Of a stretch of DNA of 48,303 bases, positions 11,522-23,477 are shown piece after piece (the first letter of the stretch is position 1; the number at the start of each line of letters is the position of its first letter). The position numbers were made by a program, and so were the translations under genes. The notes under the pieces are model-generated. The model saw nothing but the letters and a program-made list of their open reading frames with translations, searched no databases and was not told where the DNA came from. The DNA is from Acanthaster planci (taxonomy: Eukaryota > Echinodermata > Asteroidea > Valvatida > Acanthasteridae), in contig NW_019091361.1 in assembly GCF_001949145.1 (NCBI RefSeq), positions 2,948,946-2,997,248 on the forward strand, written 5' to 3'.

Positions 11522-11985
11522 GTAAAGTCTACTAATTCAAGCCCCATTGAAGACAGTGTAAAATCAGCACTGTTCAGGGCCCAACAACATGCATACCAAT
11601 ATCCCTGTGGTTTCTGAAATACAACTTAGATTATTGTCTGGTCCCTAATCTTTCAATTTCTTTTCGATTTGTTGTGGGTTAACCAATTACATTTTTAATT
11701 ATTCCCACAAAACAAAATCACCCCCCAAAAAGTAATTTTTCCGAAGTCTGATGGCAGCAATTTTTCAAGTGACAACCCTCAACGTTCTCGGGCACTTAAG
11801 GCCATTTTTCAACCATATTTTTTGGCCATTCTGCTCTCAGGTGAAAGCCCAAAGACCGAAGGACTTGATCCTGGCAAAGAGTCACAAAATCATTTTTGGG
11901 CCAAACAATCTCCTTTTTCAAAAGATACTGTGGGGCGCTTTCAATGCTAATGAACTGGCCAGAAATTCTCATTTTAATTAGTAGA
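11522..11985. repeat. Direct repeat A of a ~0.5-kb repeat pair
   Basis: It matches 12923-13425 along nearly its whole length, sharing GCCCCATTGAA-ACAGTGTAAAATCAGCACTGTTCAG, CAAAATCACCCCCCAAAAAGT and GGCCAGAAATTCT in the same order, given here as separate blocks. It is about 464 bp, shorter than copy B by small indels. No coding potential. Confidence 0.8.
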
Positions 11986-12545
11986 CTGCAACATTTATTT
12001 ATACCCATTTTTCACTGCCTGACATCAATGAATGGTTGAAAAAAAATCTCAATTGCAGAGAAAAGATTAAAAAACATTCATCCAATGGTTGTATATGGGG
12101 GAAAATGCTCAAGGTCAGAAATGTGCACAATGTGTACAGAATGCCTACATACACCGACTACTAGTGCAAACACAATGTGCAGTCAGCATCTGAAAAATAC
12201 ACTTTTCCACATGAGCAGCTTCAACAAGCTGTTCCTTCTGATAATGGGGAGGGTTAATCCGGCTAGACACTGCAAACTACAGTGGCCAAGAGCACGAAAA
12301 ACATACATCTTTGGCCATTGCTTTGACATGAAAGCTCATCGTACCGGTAGATATTACTCCAGTTAACGTCTCCTGCACAACAGTTGAAAACATGAGGATA
12401 AAATAGGGAACTTCAAAACACACAAGTGGAACAAATCACCCAGGGAGGGTTTTGAGAACTTTCAGTCACCTGTGCATATCCACGGCTTGGTGTGTCCGAT
12501 CTGTACTTGACCATCAAAGATTGAACCGGAGCACCCCCCCCCATC

Positions 12546-12625
12546 GTTAGGGCTGGCCTCTGTTAGGGTTAGCCTCCATTAGGCTTGGCCTCTGCTAGGG
12601 TTAAGCTGTGTTAGGGTTAAAGCCA
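12546..12625. repeat. 16-bp minisatellite, 5 units
   Basis: Five adjacent units of 16 bp with consensus near GTTAGGGTTGGCCTCT (for example 12562-12577 GTTAGGGTTAGCCTCC). It lies between direct repeats A and B. Confidence 0.8.
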
Positions 12626-12922
12626 GCTGGAATCTATCTTTCCTAGGCTTCATTCAGTCTATCCTGTTAAAAAAATATCTCGAACCTGACACATACATGT
12701 ACAATGACAAAGTTACATGGTTTATATACATGTACACCACATATAATTCTCATGTTACTTTGGTATTTATTGTGCCAACAATCTAATATTTCTCTTGTCT
12801 CATAATCCATAAAACTGCTATTGGTTTGTTGTGGTCTTTCCACCACTGCTAGCGCTATTGTAAACAAGAGGAACGATATTCAGTTGCAAGTATTGCATGG
12901 ACGCCGCTATTTCAAAATATGG

Positions 12923-13425
12923 GGTAAAGTCTACCGTGACTTATTCAAGCCCCATTGAAAACAGTGTAAAATCAGCACTGTTCAGGACCCAATGACATGC
13001 ATACCAACATCCTTGAAGTTTCTGAAACATAACTTCAATTTTTATAAATTATGAAATACAGCTTAAATTATTGTCTGGTCCCTAATCCTTTGTTTCTCTT
13101 AAATTTTTTTGTCGGTTAATCAATTACATTTTTAATTATTCCCACAAAACAAAATCACCCCCCAAAAAGTAATTGTTCTGAAGTCTGATTGCAGCCATTT
13201 TTCAACTGGCAACCTTCACCTTTCTCGGGCACTTAGGGCCATTTTTCAACAGTATTTTTGAATCGTTCTACTCTCAGATTAAAGCCTAGGACCTGGTGAG
13301 TTGATCCTGGCAAGAATTTACACAATCTCACTTTTTTGGGGGCCAAACAATCTCCTTTTTCAAACATACTGTGGGGGCATTTTAATTTTAATGAGCTGGC
13401 CAGAAATTCTTACTTGAATTAGTAG
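12923..13425. repeat. Direct repeat B of the same pair
   Basis: Same orientation as 11522-11985, about 0.94 kb downstream. A 33-bp inverted fragment of the same family is at 13948-13980. Probably a non-autonomous element family or remnants of the flanks of the DIRS-like element; neither can be shown from this window. Confidence 0.8.
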
Positions 13426-16400
13426 CGTACATCCGGGCCCTAAGGGGAAGCGCGAACTATACAGGTCTGCAAGATCATCCCGGTCCCTCAAAGAAGAGGG
13501 AGCACTGTCAATATTCAAGGAAAATTCTCAACCAGGCCAACGTGCTTAAAAGGTACCTCTACAAATTCTTTTGAAAAGAGGAGTCTGTGTGGGTCAAGAA
13601 ATTGTGAGATTTTGGCCCAGGATCATCTTGATAGATTCTGGGGATCCCATCTGGGGGCAAAGCAGACAAACTAACAATTTTAAATTGTCTTTGGCAGATT
13701 GTCAGAAGAGCCTGAAAAAGTTCAGGGATGTCATTTGAAAAATGGCTTCTCAGGAGACTTGGGAATGCTCACTTTTCAGGTGTGAGTTTGTTTTTGGCAG
13801 ATAACGAAAAACATTAATTGGTTAACCTAGGCCTGCTAAAATTCTAAAATCAATTGAAATCTGAGTGAAGGACCAAACAACACATTGGTTTTTGTTTGCG
13901 AGGCCTCAGGGACTTTGGTTGCCGGCAATTTGGCTCTGAACTTTGTTGATTTTACACTGTTTTCAATGGAACTTGAATTACATGAACAGTGTAGTTCAGT
14001 GCACCCGGGAGCATGACCTCGGTTGACACACAACTGCCTCAGGCTGCTGACTTGTTGGTTCAACCATGCAGGTAGAATACCTCCATGGTTCAACATGCAT
14101 GTCCCGTTCTGCCGTTCACAAGTATTGACAATCTGAGGCTAAATTTCTATAACTACTAAGTACACACAGAAGCCTTTGAAAAGGCTGACTGAAGAAATGA
14201 AAGATATTACTTACAACGAAAAACGGACCAGTAAAAAGAGCTCTTTTGGCCCGAATTTTTCACACTAACGTGAAGCACTGTCACAAACAAAACAAGCCGA
14301 AGAGGTCAAAGGTCACGTGGTTGGGGCAGGAAGGGAGTTGTTTTTGTTCAATAAAGACTGGGGAGGGCGCCCTGACCGGTAGCAGAAGTTGATTCGAAAC
14401 CAAAGAAGGCGCGCATGGGGTTCTTTAAGGTTACTCGGTCGCCTTGTTTATGCACGTTTGTTTTCACGTAAAAACGAGATTGCATTAACGTTGCAAAGTT
14501 ACAAATCGGCAGTCGATGGGTTCCAGACTCTGTTAAGATGACATAACGCAGTTCTTGTTAGCAAAGGTTAGATAAAATAAGAATGTTTTGTAAAAGTAGA
14601 TTTTGCCTGTAAGTTGATTTCCTTATTAATTCAAAAATCTACCATAAAATATTTTGATCTGTTTTTATGTTGGCTTTTACCGATAAAGTTTTATTCCGTA
14701 AAGTTCATCTGTGTTTGAGACCGCCGAATTGCACTGTTCTTTATGCATTTTAAATATGCGAAAGTGATGGGGCAAACGGCAGGATATACGGTTCTCTTTC
14801 AGATCAGGTAAATTTTCAGTTACTATAAACTAATATGCTAGCAAATATTTTCCATAGGTCTTTTTCCAATGTGGATTTGTAAAGAAATAGCTGAACGAAA
14901 AACGATCACATATTCTTCAAAAAATGCACGTTCCTATCCAAGGGTTCCGGAAGCGCGCCATCGCGGGGTTAACTTAAAGGCTCTACTGCAAACGCGTCTA
15001 CCTTTGGTTAATGAACCCCTATGAACTTTACGAACTCGGCCTCATCCAGTCAACAAACTGACACGTCACGCTGTATTAGAAATTACGAAATTACCTCTCC
15101 TTCTCGAAAAAGGGACAAAATAGTGCACCCATGTCGATCGGTACTACCAGACTTGGGTGCGTTAATCCGTCCATTAATATCTCTTAGTAAGACTCGGGAA
15201 AGGACGATGGCTCTAGAAACTGAAGAGCATACTCTCATTTTAACACTCCTTCAATTTTCATAAAGAATCTACCCCCTTTAAACTTTAAACGTGATTCAAA
15301 TTGATAACGTCGATTTCCCCTACCTGTGCACATGTATTGGCGAAAGAATATCCCTGTTTCAGGTCCTAAACATGTACGTCTCTGCGTTGTATGTATAGAA
15401 GGTGGACTAGCTTCTTCAAATGCTTAACTCTATGTTGGTTCCAGAATTTGGACAGAAATAACATTGCGGCCATGTGCATTGGAAAATGACCCTCCAGTTG
15501 ACCCAGCGACCCGCAATTTCACATAATTAAAGACAGACAATGATTTTTTAAAAAGGCTAGTGAACTTTAGCGTCTCTAAAGATTCAAAAATGTTGTTTGA
15601 AGGAAGTTAGGAAGAACAATGAAAATTAGGGTAAAACATTTTAACCGTATTATGTCCACAGTTAATCATTTATTTCAATCCCGAGGTCTATCTAGTCTTG
15701 ATACTCGACTCCCTAAATGCCCAGTAATAACTCACAGTTCTGCCACTTAAGTCTTGACTTTAATGCAAACTGATGACCACACGTCCAGTTCATTCCAGAT
15801 CTATCACAGCGATGAACGTATTTACTAAAACAGTTTCTCAAACGAACATCTTGATGGCGGAAATGATACAATTTTGCTTTCAGAGTTGTTTTATCCAGGT
15901 AGACTTATAAAATTACATTCACTCAGGCTTTCGTTTAGGATTAGGTAAAAGACAGTTTCAGATCGTCGCACTTTATGATCGCCTGTCTTGCACGTAATAT
16001 TCGCCCCATAATCCTTTGTGGTAGCGCGCTCCGTATGAAAATCTCACTACTGCGAGCGCAGAGTATCTAAGGTAAACGTATCTAAGGTCACATGCACATC
16101 TATCTAAGGTCAAACATATGATGTAAACAGAACAAAAGTTACAATTAGCATATAAAAGTACATGTATGAGATCTTGGAAACTACAAACCGTTTTACCTTT
16201 TTTCCCGTTTTTACATATAAACGCCTTTTTTATTAGGTGTTTGAATGTCAATTGCCAGTTTAGCTGTAGTTTGGTAAAGCATCTATCTATTGCTACCTGT
16301 CTACAAAAGCTATGAAGTATCGAAGATTATCACAAAACACTACACAAAACTAGATGGTCTCACAGATGGTTATTTCAGTAGGCACTGTTTGTCGGCTCTG

Positions 16401-17216
16401 ATACATGTTTTCTACGGAAACACTGCGTACTTTCCAATGGGATGCCAAACTGGCGGGTTTTGTATATTGTCCTTTGTAATAATTATAAGCATTTTAATGA
16501 TTGAATCACGTAAGAGACAATTATATGTTTTTCCATCGACTCTGTATCGATCATGTTCAACAACTGTTCATGTGTTTTCCTATCATGCATCTGTGTGTTT
16601 TCATTAAGATGAGGTATCGCAAAATGTGTGCTTTACAGGATACTTCAGGTTAAACTGGCATTGGCGCACAGCAAACACAGTACTATAAGCTACACAATAA
16701 GAATTGATTTCATTATAACAGATGTAGCTAAATTCAACAAACTTCTTTGTACGTGTTGGATTCAGGCCAGGCGCGTAATGCCAGTTGCAAAATGGAAACA
16801 CCATGTCCTTGTGCCATTACTAAGTCCCGAATTTGGTTATACAATCTCCATTGCTGAACAATGTACGACTAAGTACACCTCCACTGCGCTACTGTATATA
16901 ATTGAAGAATGTAACAGTAATTATATTTAAGTATAGGCATATACACAGGGGCAATATTTCCTTGGAATTTTACAGGCGCTTTGGAATTAAAGAAATAATG
17001 TAACTTATGCAACACCCAAGCCATATACCGTTGTACTATATTCGCATACTTTTCTATCACGGTACTAATGTCTTGTTCTTTTACATTATTATCTCAAGCC
17101 CCAACATGTGCACAGAATTAAACTGATATTCAAAAAGACCGGTCAGTTAGTCAATTTCTACAAACAAGAGCAAGTGGTGCAGATCACTATACGTGAAGAA
17201 TTTACAGTGTCTTGGT
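13426..17216. other. Intergenic between repeat B and P450 copy 2, no gene seen
   Basis: Both strands have only short reading frames with no recognisable protein motif. Three copies of TATCTAAGGT lie near 16065, 16079 and 16101. The 3' UTR of P450 copy 2 should lie near the right end, just below 17217. Confidence 0.45.
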
Positions 17217-20200
17217 TCACTCCCTGGTAACTGCGCAGACCTCGAAGCTTGCTGGTGACCAAACAAGACCTTCTTTTCCTTCCATAGACACTGCAGGAAC
17301 ATGGTCAGGTTTCTTGAGGGTGAAGTGATGCAGTAAGTGTGTGAAGAAGATGAAGAGCTCCATCTTGGCAAGGTGCTCACCCAAACAGATGCGTCGACCT
17401 GTACAGTGTACAAAGTGCAAAGAGCTGTAATCTTTTTTTAAAAATGGATAACTTTGGTTACATTATGGAGGCATAATTCAAGGCGACTCATTGCTTTCAA
17501 ATTTCGCACCATCTGTAAGTTTGATAAAGGACAAACTATACAGAGCATAACGTAAGAGTTTGAAATGGTAAATTCAAACAATAACCTGATTTTTAAGTTC
17601 TCAAATGTAGTTTATTTTCACAAAAACAGACATATTTTTGTGGTTCAAAGGCCCTTTTCATTCTATACTTCCCCCAAATCTCCCAAAGTCCTTTGTCGTC
17701 TGCCATTTTTGACATGACGTCAAATCGGAGACTACGACTGCGATTTCCGTCAGTGCAAAATGGTGAAATGCCACAGCTGTTTGCAAATAATTACAACAGT
17801 GTCATTATCGATCGTAGAACAAATTTTACTGTTTACAACTATATTCAGGCAGACTTGAATGTCTTGCATTCAATTTTGGTCTACTTTATATAATCAAAAT
17901 TAGTTTAAAACTTGTGCAAGTTAATATGCAAAGCGGTGCAAAGTTACAAATTAACCAAAACCGGTATTGAAAGAATACGTACCGATTCCAAACGGTATGA
18001 GTTCTTCACGGGGTCGAAACGTGCCATCTTTTTCAAGGAATCGCTCGGGACTAAACTTCTCAGGCTCTTCCCATACCAAAGGGTCAAAGTGGTTATGCCA
18101 GATGTTAGACATCACAATTGTACCCTTGGGAATGTTGTACCTGTTAACAGAATATACTACAGATATAACCCTTGGTATATCTGTAGTCCATGAGAAAACA
18201 GCAATTTGCACAGGCGGGACTTACTGCGAAAGGAGTGCGGGTGGGGATTGTGACAACAATGATGGCAACGGAAGGTCTACTCCTAGCACACTCAAGAAAT
18301 GTACATAATACGCATGGCCTCCCCAGGTCCATTGTTACTGCAGGTATGTAAATTCTGGGGATGAGGGGAGACCTATATATTTTTCCACGTTTTTTCCAGG
18401 GGATATGCCTACTTTTGGATCAGCCCCCCCCCGCACTTTTTCGTGGCGACTCAATTTCCCCTGGCGAAAAAAGCCGGGAATTGGAGGTATTTTCGAACTT
18501 CCCAACAACCGAAACGTGTTCAGTGGTACGGACAAAAGGAAGAAAGTACTGTACAGGTTTAAATATGGAGTTTTGAGCTGAGATTAAGGAAGGTAAGTCA
18601 TCCCCCATGCCCTCGACCCAGTACAGATTTACACCATCAGGTTTCTGAATAATTACTAGTCGGAGTGTAGCTTACAGATTGTGTCTTTCCCTTGCTCTGA
18701 TTGTCTTGCTGCTGCCTATAGCTTTGTATTTTAAAGTGGGTTAAACCCAAATAATGTTATATGTCACAGGGGATTAGCGTTTTTCACCCCAGGTCTCTAA
18801 CTTTGGTAACTGACTAACTATTCTAGATATCTTTTCGAAATTTGAAAACTGTATCTTGCGTATGAAAGTTATACGAAAGTTCAGAGGTTTAGAGGTGAAC
18901 TGAGTTCTGTTAACGTAATTTTAATTATGAATTAAAACGTGAATATTACCTTTGTCTTGTAAATTCAGCAGACTTGAGGTATGCTGTGTTCCAGTGATGT
19001 CCTTGGTTTCATCTCGTGGCGTATTATAATTATACACCGCGTGGTATGGTTACTGTTCCTCTGTTTACTCACCCCGCGATAGTGGTATCTTCAGCGGTCA
19101 TATGTGGCACGGCCAATGGCACGATGGTTCCGATGCGTTGAATCTCACACAGCACGGCTTCGGTGTACGGCAGCTCGGGCTTATCAGAAAGTCTTGGCAG
19201 ACGATTACGACTTGTGACGTCATCCAACTCCTTCTGGACTCGTCTCTGTATTTCTGGGTGTGCCATCATGTACAGCATCCCCCAGCGAAGAGTAGTGGCA
19301 GTGGTCTCAGATCCAGCACCAAACAGGTCACCCACGATGTGCTTCAAATTCTCGGGAAGTAAGGCCAGGGACTTGACCCCCTGACGTTCCTTCACCTTCT
19401 GTTCATCCAAGAACATGTCGATGAAATCTTGAGGAAGATCAGAGCTTTGTCCATTACTGTGTTCTTTCAAGAGTGTGTTAATGTAATTGAAGAAGTTCTC
19501 CGTGGCAATCACATACTTTCGCACGAACGGAAGCATTTTCAGTTTTGCAAATACAGGTACATTTTCGAGCATGCCCCCTCCTTGCGACTGGATAACAAGA
19601 TCGTTCAAGACTTTCAGAAGTCGCTTGAAAGCTGGATCAGTGTACTAGAACCTTTTACTAAACACTACCGAACAGATGATGTTGGATACAGCATTGCCAA
19701 GAAGGTGCCTCGGATCAAATGCCTTGCCATTAAATTTTTTGAGTTCTTCAACCAGAACTTCTGCCTCGGTGGAGATGTTCTCTTCAAATCGTGACTTGCC
19801 AACACCAAGCCCCCGGAGAACGGTCATGGAAAACCGACGAATCTCGGTCCACTGCTCACCACTTGATGCTATAATGCCTGTAAAAGAGAAAATATGAAGA
19901 TTTGAAAACAGTGAGCCGGAGCAGAATGGGGTTGGACCCCACCTGCTTTGAGATGGAAGGAAAATTGCCATGTGCAATTTACCGATACGTGTGCTACTTT
20001 TGACAAACCGGCATTGCGGCACCATGAATATCTTACCAATTAAAATAATTCAGAACATCTGTATTATTACTACTTATTCATAGCAACATGTACATCACAG
20101 ACAAGATGGGCTCAGGACAGACAAAAGTAAAAAAATAATCACTGTGATCTAAGACCTGGCTTCCCATATCAAGTTATCAAAAATACAATCTCAAACATTT

Positions 20201-21317
20201 TGTCAGGTTAAAACATTAAAAATCTGTAAATCTAAACACAAACACAAAACTTCGTTACTGCACTTTGAACGTCAGATGGGGCTATATCCACTTGGAGAAC
20301 GTAACAAGTGGGAACATGAGGGTGCATTTTGGGGTTAACCCTCATCCGTTACTGCATATTTGGGTGTTTTGGCATGGTAATGTTCAATTTAATTGTGGCT
20401 TAATATCTGTTAAGGTACAGACTTGGGTTGGGTACCATAGTTAAGATAATTAATTGATAATTATGGCAATGAGGTCAATGGCAAGCGTCCGAGCCTAGAT
20501 CTTCTGCCTTTTTGGCAGTTAACAATATCTTCTTTTAGCCTTTAAATATATTTCGATTTCATATTAATTCATTGGGAAGTGCGTTTGGCTCCATGGCTTG
20601 AATCTCAAAAGCTTTGTCCACACGAGCACGCCTAGTTTATGAGAACAGATCAAATCTCACCAACACCAGGAGCAACACTCTCAGTTATGTGAAGATGCGG
20701 GCGGTCACTGAGCTGATACCGCGAGAAGGCCTCCTTGACCGTGTCGTGTCCATGTAGGATGACAATTGGTATCCCGCCCATATCGATGCTCACAACTTTG
20801 CCATATCTGTAAAGTACATGAATTAAACACACACAAAATATGAAATAGTTACCGGTACATAATGTTTTAGCACAAGTTAAGGTGCATGGTGTAGGGTGGG
20901 TTAAATGTGTACCTGTGGAGATGTACAAACTGTCTTGTTATATTTTAACATCGTTTTTAACAAACATGAAATTGCTCGTGTAGCTTTTATTACACACAAA
21001 TCCCGTACAAAAAAAATGTTGAAATGTGAGTTCGAAGCGACTTTTTCACTCACTAGCTATCCGTACATGTATGTTAGGACCCTGGTTATGTTTTTGTCGT
21101 ATTAAACAGAAACTTACTTTCCTGTAAGTTTAGAAATCCGCCTGAACAACGTGTCCCCTGGCATCAGCAGTTGGAGGTTGCCAAGAATAGGCAAACCCCA
21201 GGGACCAGGCGGCCGGTTTCGTGGTCGACGGAGGTATCGAAACAAGACAAGAAACACCACGATCCCGAGCACAAGCGTCCGTGCGTCGAGAAGCTTCCAT
21301 GAGGAAAACACCTCCAT
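17217..21317 (-). pseudogene. Cytochrome P450, clan 2 / CYP2-like, copy 2, with in-frame TAG at codon 193
   Basis: Tandem paralogue of the gene at 1168-6889. Exons (minus strand): 21118-21317, 20661-20806, 19073-19877, 17983-18140, 17217-17398; every exon has exactly the same length as in copy 1 and all splice sites are canonical. The signal anchor, PPGPWGLPILGN hinge, AGSETT I-helix, EIQR K-helix, PERF motif and haem loop FGIGRRICLG with its Cys are all encoded. The only lesion I see is TAG at 19645-19647 in exon 3, where copy 1 has CAG (Gln193). The predicted product stops at 192 aa, before the I-helix and haem ligand, so it could not bind haem. No frameshift has accumulated and the terminal exon ends in its own stop (TGA at 17217-17219). 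This suggests a recent loss, a segregating null allele or a sequencing error. If the TAG is wrong, this is a functional 496-aa P450. Confidence 0.88.
19645..19647 (-). other. Premature stop codon in P450 copy 2
   Basis: The complement reads TTC TAG TAC ACT where copy 1 (exon 3, 3143-3947) reads TTC CAG TAC ACT. It is a single C-to-T transition in an otherwise open 805-nt exon. It is not explained by a splice site: no GT-AG pair around it would remove the codon and keep the frame seen in copy 1. Confidence 0.95.
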
Positions 21318-23366
21318 TATGAGTCCTCAGTTCTGTAAGAAACCAACGGAAAAAATGACAATTGGCCAAATGATGCTTGGTTACAACTTGAAATAACACA
21401 GGCATCCGTGGAATCTGCTATGACTATGAGCATTGTCGAATTGCATCTTACGGACGTTCGTAGGCAAAGAAATGGGTCACAGCTCAGTACACTAACCCAA
21501 CGTTATGATAGAAGCAACACGATTCAGCCTACCAGTTGGCTTGGTGTGGGGGTTACAGCTGGTCGGGACTCGCTTGTTCTCACAATTTCCCAGTTGGCTA
21601 TCTGAAATAGGCTAGCAAACGCTGCACCAACGGACAAAAGGAGACAAATCAACCTTGATATCAAATCTAAGTCTGAAGGTACACAAATCACACAATTAAC
21701 GTTTAAGTGGACTTTGGATAGCGGAAGTGCACCGTCATTATCGACAGAATACTATCACTGGTTGGCGTTCAAGTTATATGACGAGACAGAACACCTAAGT
21801 TGGATGGTAAATTATTAATCAGGCATAAGGGTATCAACGGACATTTCCCCCTCTGGCGTGCAAAAATTAGAAAGCCAGAACCAATGCAAGTCTTAGTTAG
21901 CAGTGCAGGGTCTATCATCATTAGGCAATTAGTTTACTTTCATCTACCGACCTGACTTACGCTGTTAGTATGAATTTCGTAGTGCGCATGTGCAGTCTTG
22001 ACGTTATAATCGTTTGCTCATATGTTCTCCTCAGTGGGTCTATGGGCGCCTCTGCCGTGCACGCGCTGCGGTGTAGCTAGAAATGTAGTTATGTAGCACG
22101 TGACGTTAGACTTGACTCAGGTCGGGATCTCTGGACGTCTTCGTTCATGTTTTGGATACATAGGCCTATCGGGACCGCACGCAGTTACTTGCTTCGCGCC
22201 CTCTTTTGTCTACTAATTACTACGAGTTCAGTTCAGAAACCCAACTTGACGAATCTGCCAACTGTTTGTACACAGCGAATGGACTCATCTACCAAAAGTG
22301 GTAGCGGCCAATCACATTGCCGGAATTGTTTTTGCGTCGTTCATACCTACATTATAATGAACGACTCTATAGGCCTAAATCTGACTACTTTGATCGGTGG
22401 AAATTCTGTATACATTTTGCAAGATTATGTCGTTCATGTGCAATTTGAATAACTACATATTACTGACGGGGGTCCGATTGGCTTATCTGTCAAGTCGGAC
22501 TTACTAACTGGTGGCGTATGACACACGCTGTCATAAATGCTATCAAATGAGGGCGCCTTATAAGGGTTATGCCACGCGTACGGACGTATAAAAAAGATCT
22601 GGACTGGCTTCTGCGCGAACAAAGGCGTCAGAACGAACAAAGGCGTTGCAAGTCCAGGTTTTTTTTAATATACGCCCCTGATGACATCACCGAGTCTTGA
22701 TTCTTGGAAGNNNNNNNNNNNNNNNNNNNNNNNNNNNNNNNNNNNNNNNNNNNNNNNNNNNNNNNNNNNNNNNNNNNNNNNNNNNNNNNNNNNNNNNNNN
22801 NNNNNNNNNNNNNNNNNNNNNNNNNNNNNNNNNNNNNNNNNNNNNNNNNNNNNNNNNNNNNNNNNNNNNNNNNNNNNNNNNNNNNNNNNNNNNNNNNNNN
22901 NNNNNNNNNNNNNNNNNNNNNNNNNNNNNNNNNNNNNNNNNNNNNNNNNNNNNNNNNNNNNNNNNNNNNNNNNNNNNNNNNNNNNNNNNNNNNNNNNNNN
23001 NNNNNNNNNNNNNNNNNNNNNNNNNNNNNNNNNNNNNNNNNNNNNNNNNNNNNNNNNNNNNNNNNNNNNNNNNNNNNNNNNNNNNNNNNNNNNNNNNNNN
23101 NNNNNNNNNNNNNNNNNNNNNNNNNNNNNNNNNNNNNNNNNNNNNNNNNNNNNNNNNNNNNNNNNNNNNNNNNNNNNNNNNNNNNNNNNNNNNNNNNNNN
23201 NNNNNNNNNNNNNNNNNNNNNGAGGCGGGAAAACCGCGGGCCGTTCGCATACCAGCGCGGGCAGCCAGCAAACTCCATGCGGGTCCGAGCTGGCGCCCCC
23301 ACCGGCCGGACCCGCCGGCGCTACATTATCATTGAACCTGGTCACAGCTTGGAGTAATACCAAAAA
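21318..23366. other. Intergenic, includes 511-bp assembly gap
   Basis: Upstream region of P450 copy 2, then unassigned sequence, then unknown bases at 22711-23221. The sequence just after the gap (23222-23330) is GC-rich. No gene is supported. Confidence 0.5.
22711..23221. other. Assembly gap (511 N)
   Basis: Run of unknown bases. Reading frames drawn across it are artefacts. Confidence 1.
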
Positions 23367-23477
23367 ATGGTATCCAGTAGTGTTTTTGGTTGTACAATAA
23401 GACGAAGTGCAGATTCCAAAAAGAAAGGGATCTGGTTCTTCAGATTTCCCAAGTACAAAAAGCAGCGAATCGAATAG
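23367..23477 (+). pseudogene. Fragment resembling the start of a THAP zinc finger
   Basis: A 36-codon frame begins MVSSSVFGCTIRRS and continues KKKGIWFFRFPKYKKQRIE before TAG. The layout resembles the N-terminus of THAP domains: a short lead, Cys pair, basic stretch, aromatic-Arg-Phe-Pro and R-x-x-W. Here the first Cys position is Ser and the expected Trp after RIE is a TAG stop, a one-base change from TGG. THAP domains occur in P-element-like transposases and in many host proteins. No C-terminal zinc ligands were seen downstream. It could be chance similarity. Confidence 0.4.

Noticed and set aside
11522-13425. Direct repeats A and B as LTRs of one retrotransposon
   Set aside because: The 0.94 kb between them has no RT, protease or integrase similarity, and no TG...CA ends or primer-binding site were seen.
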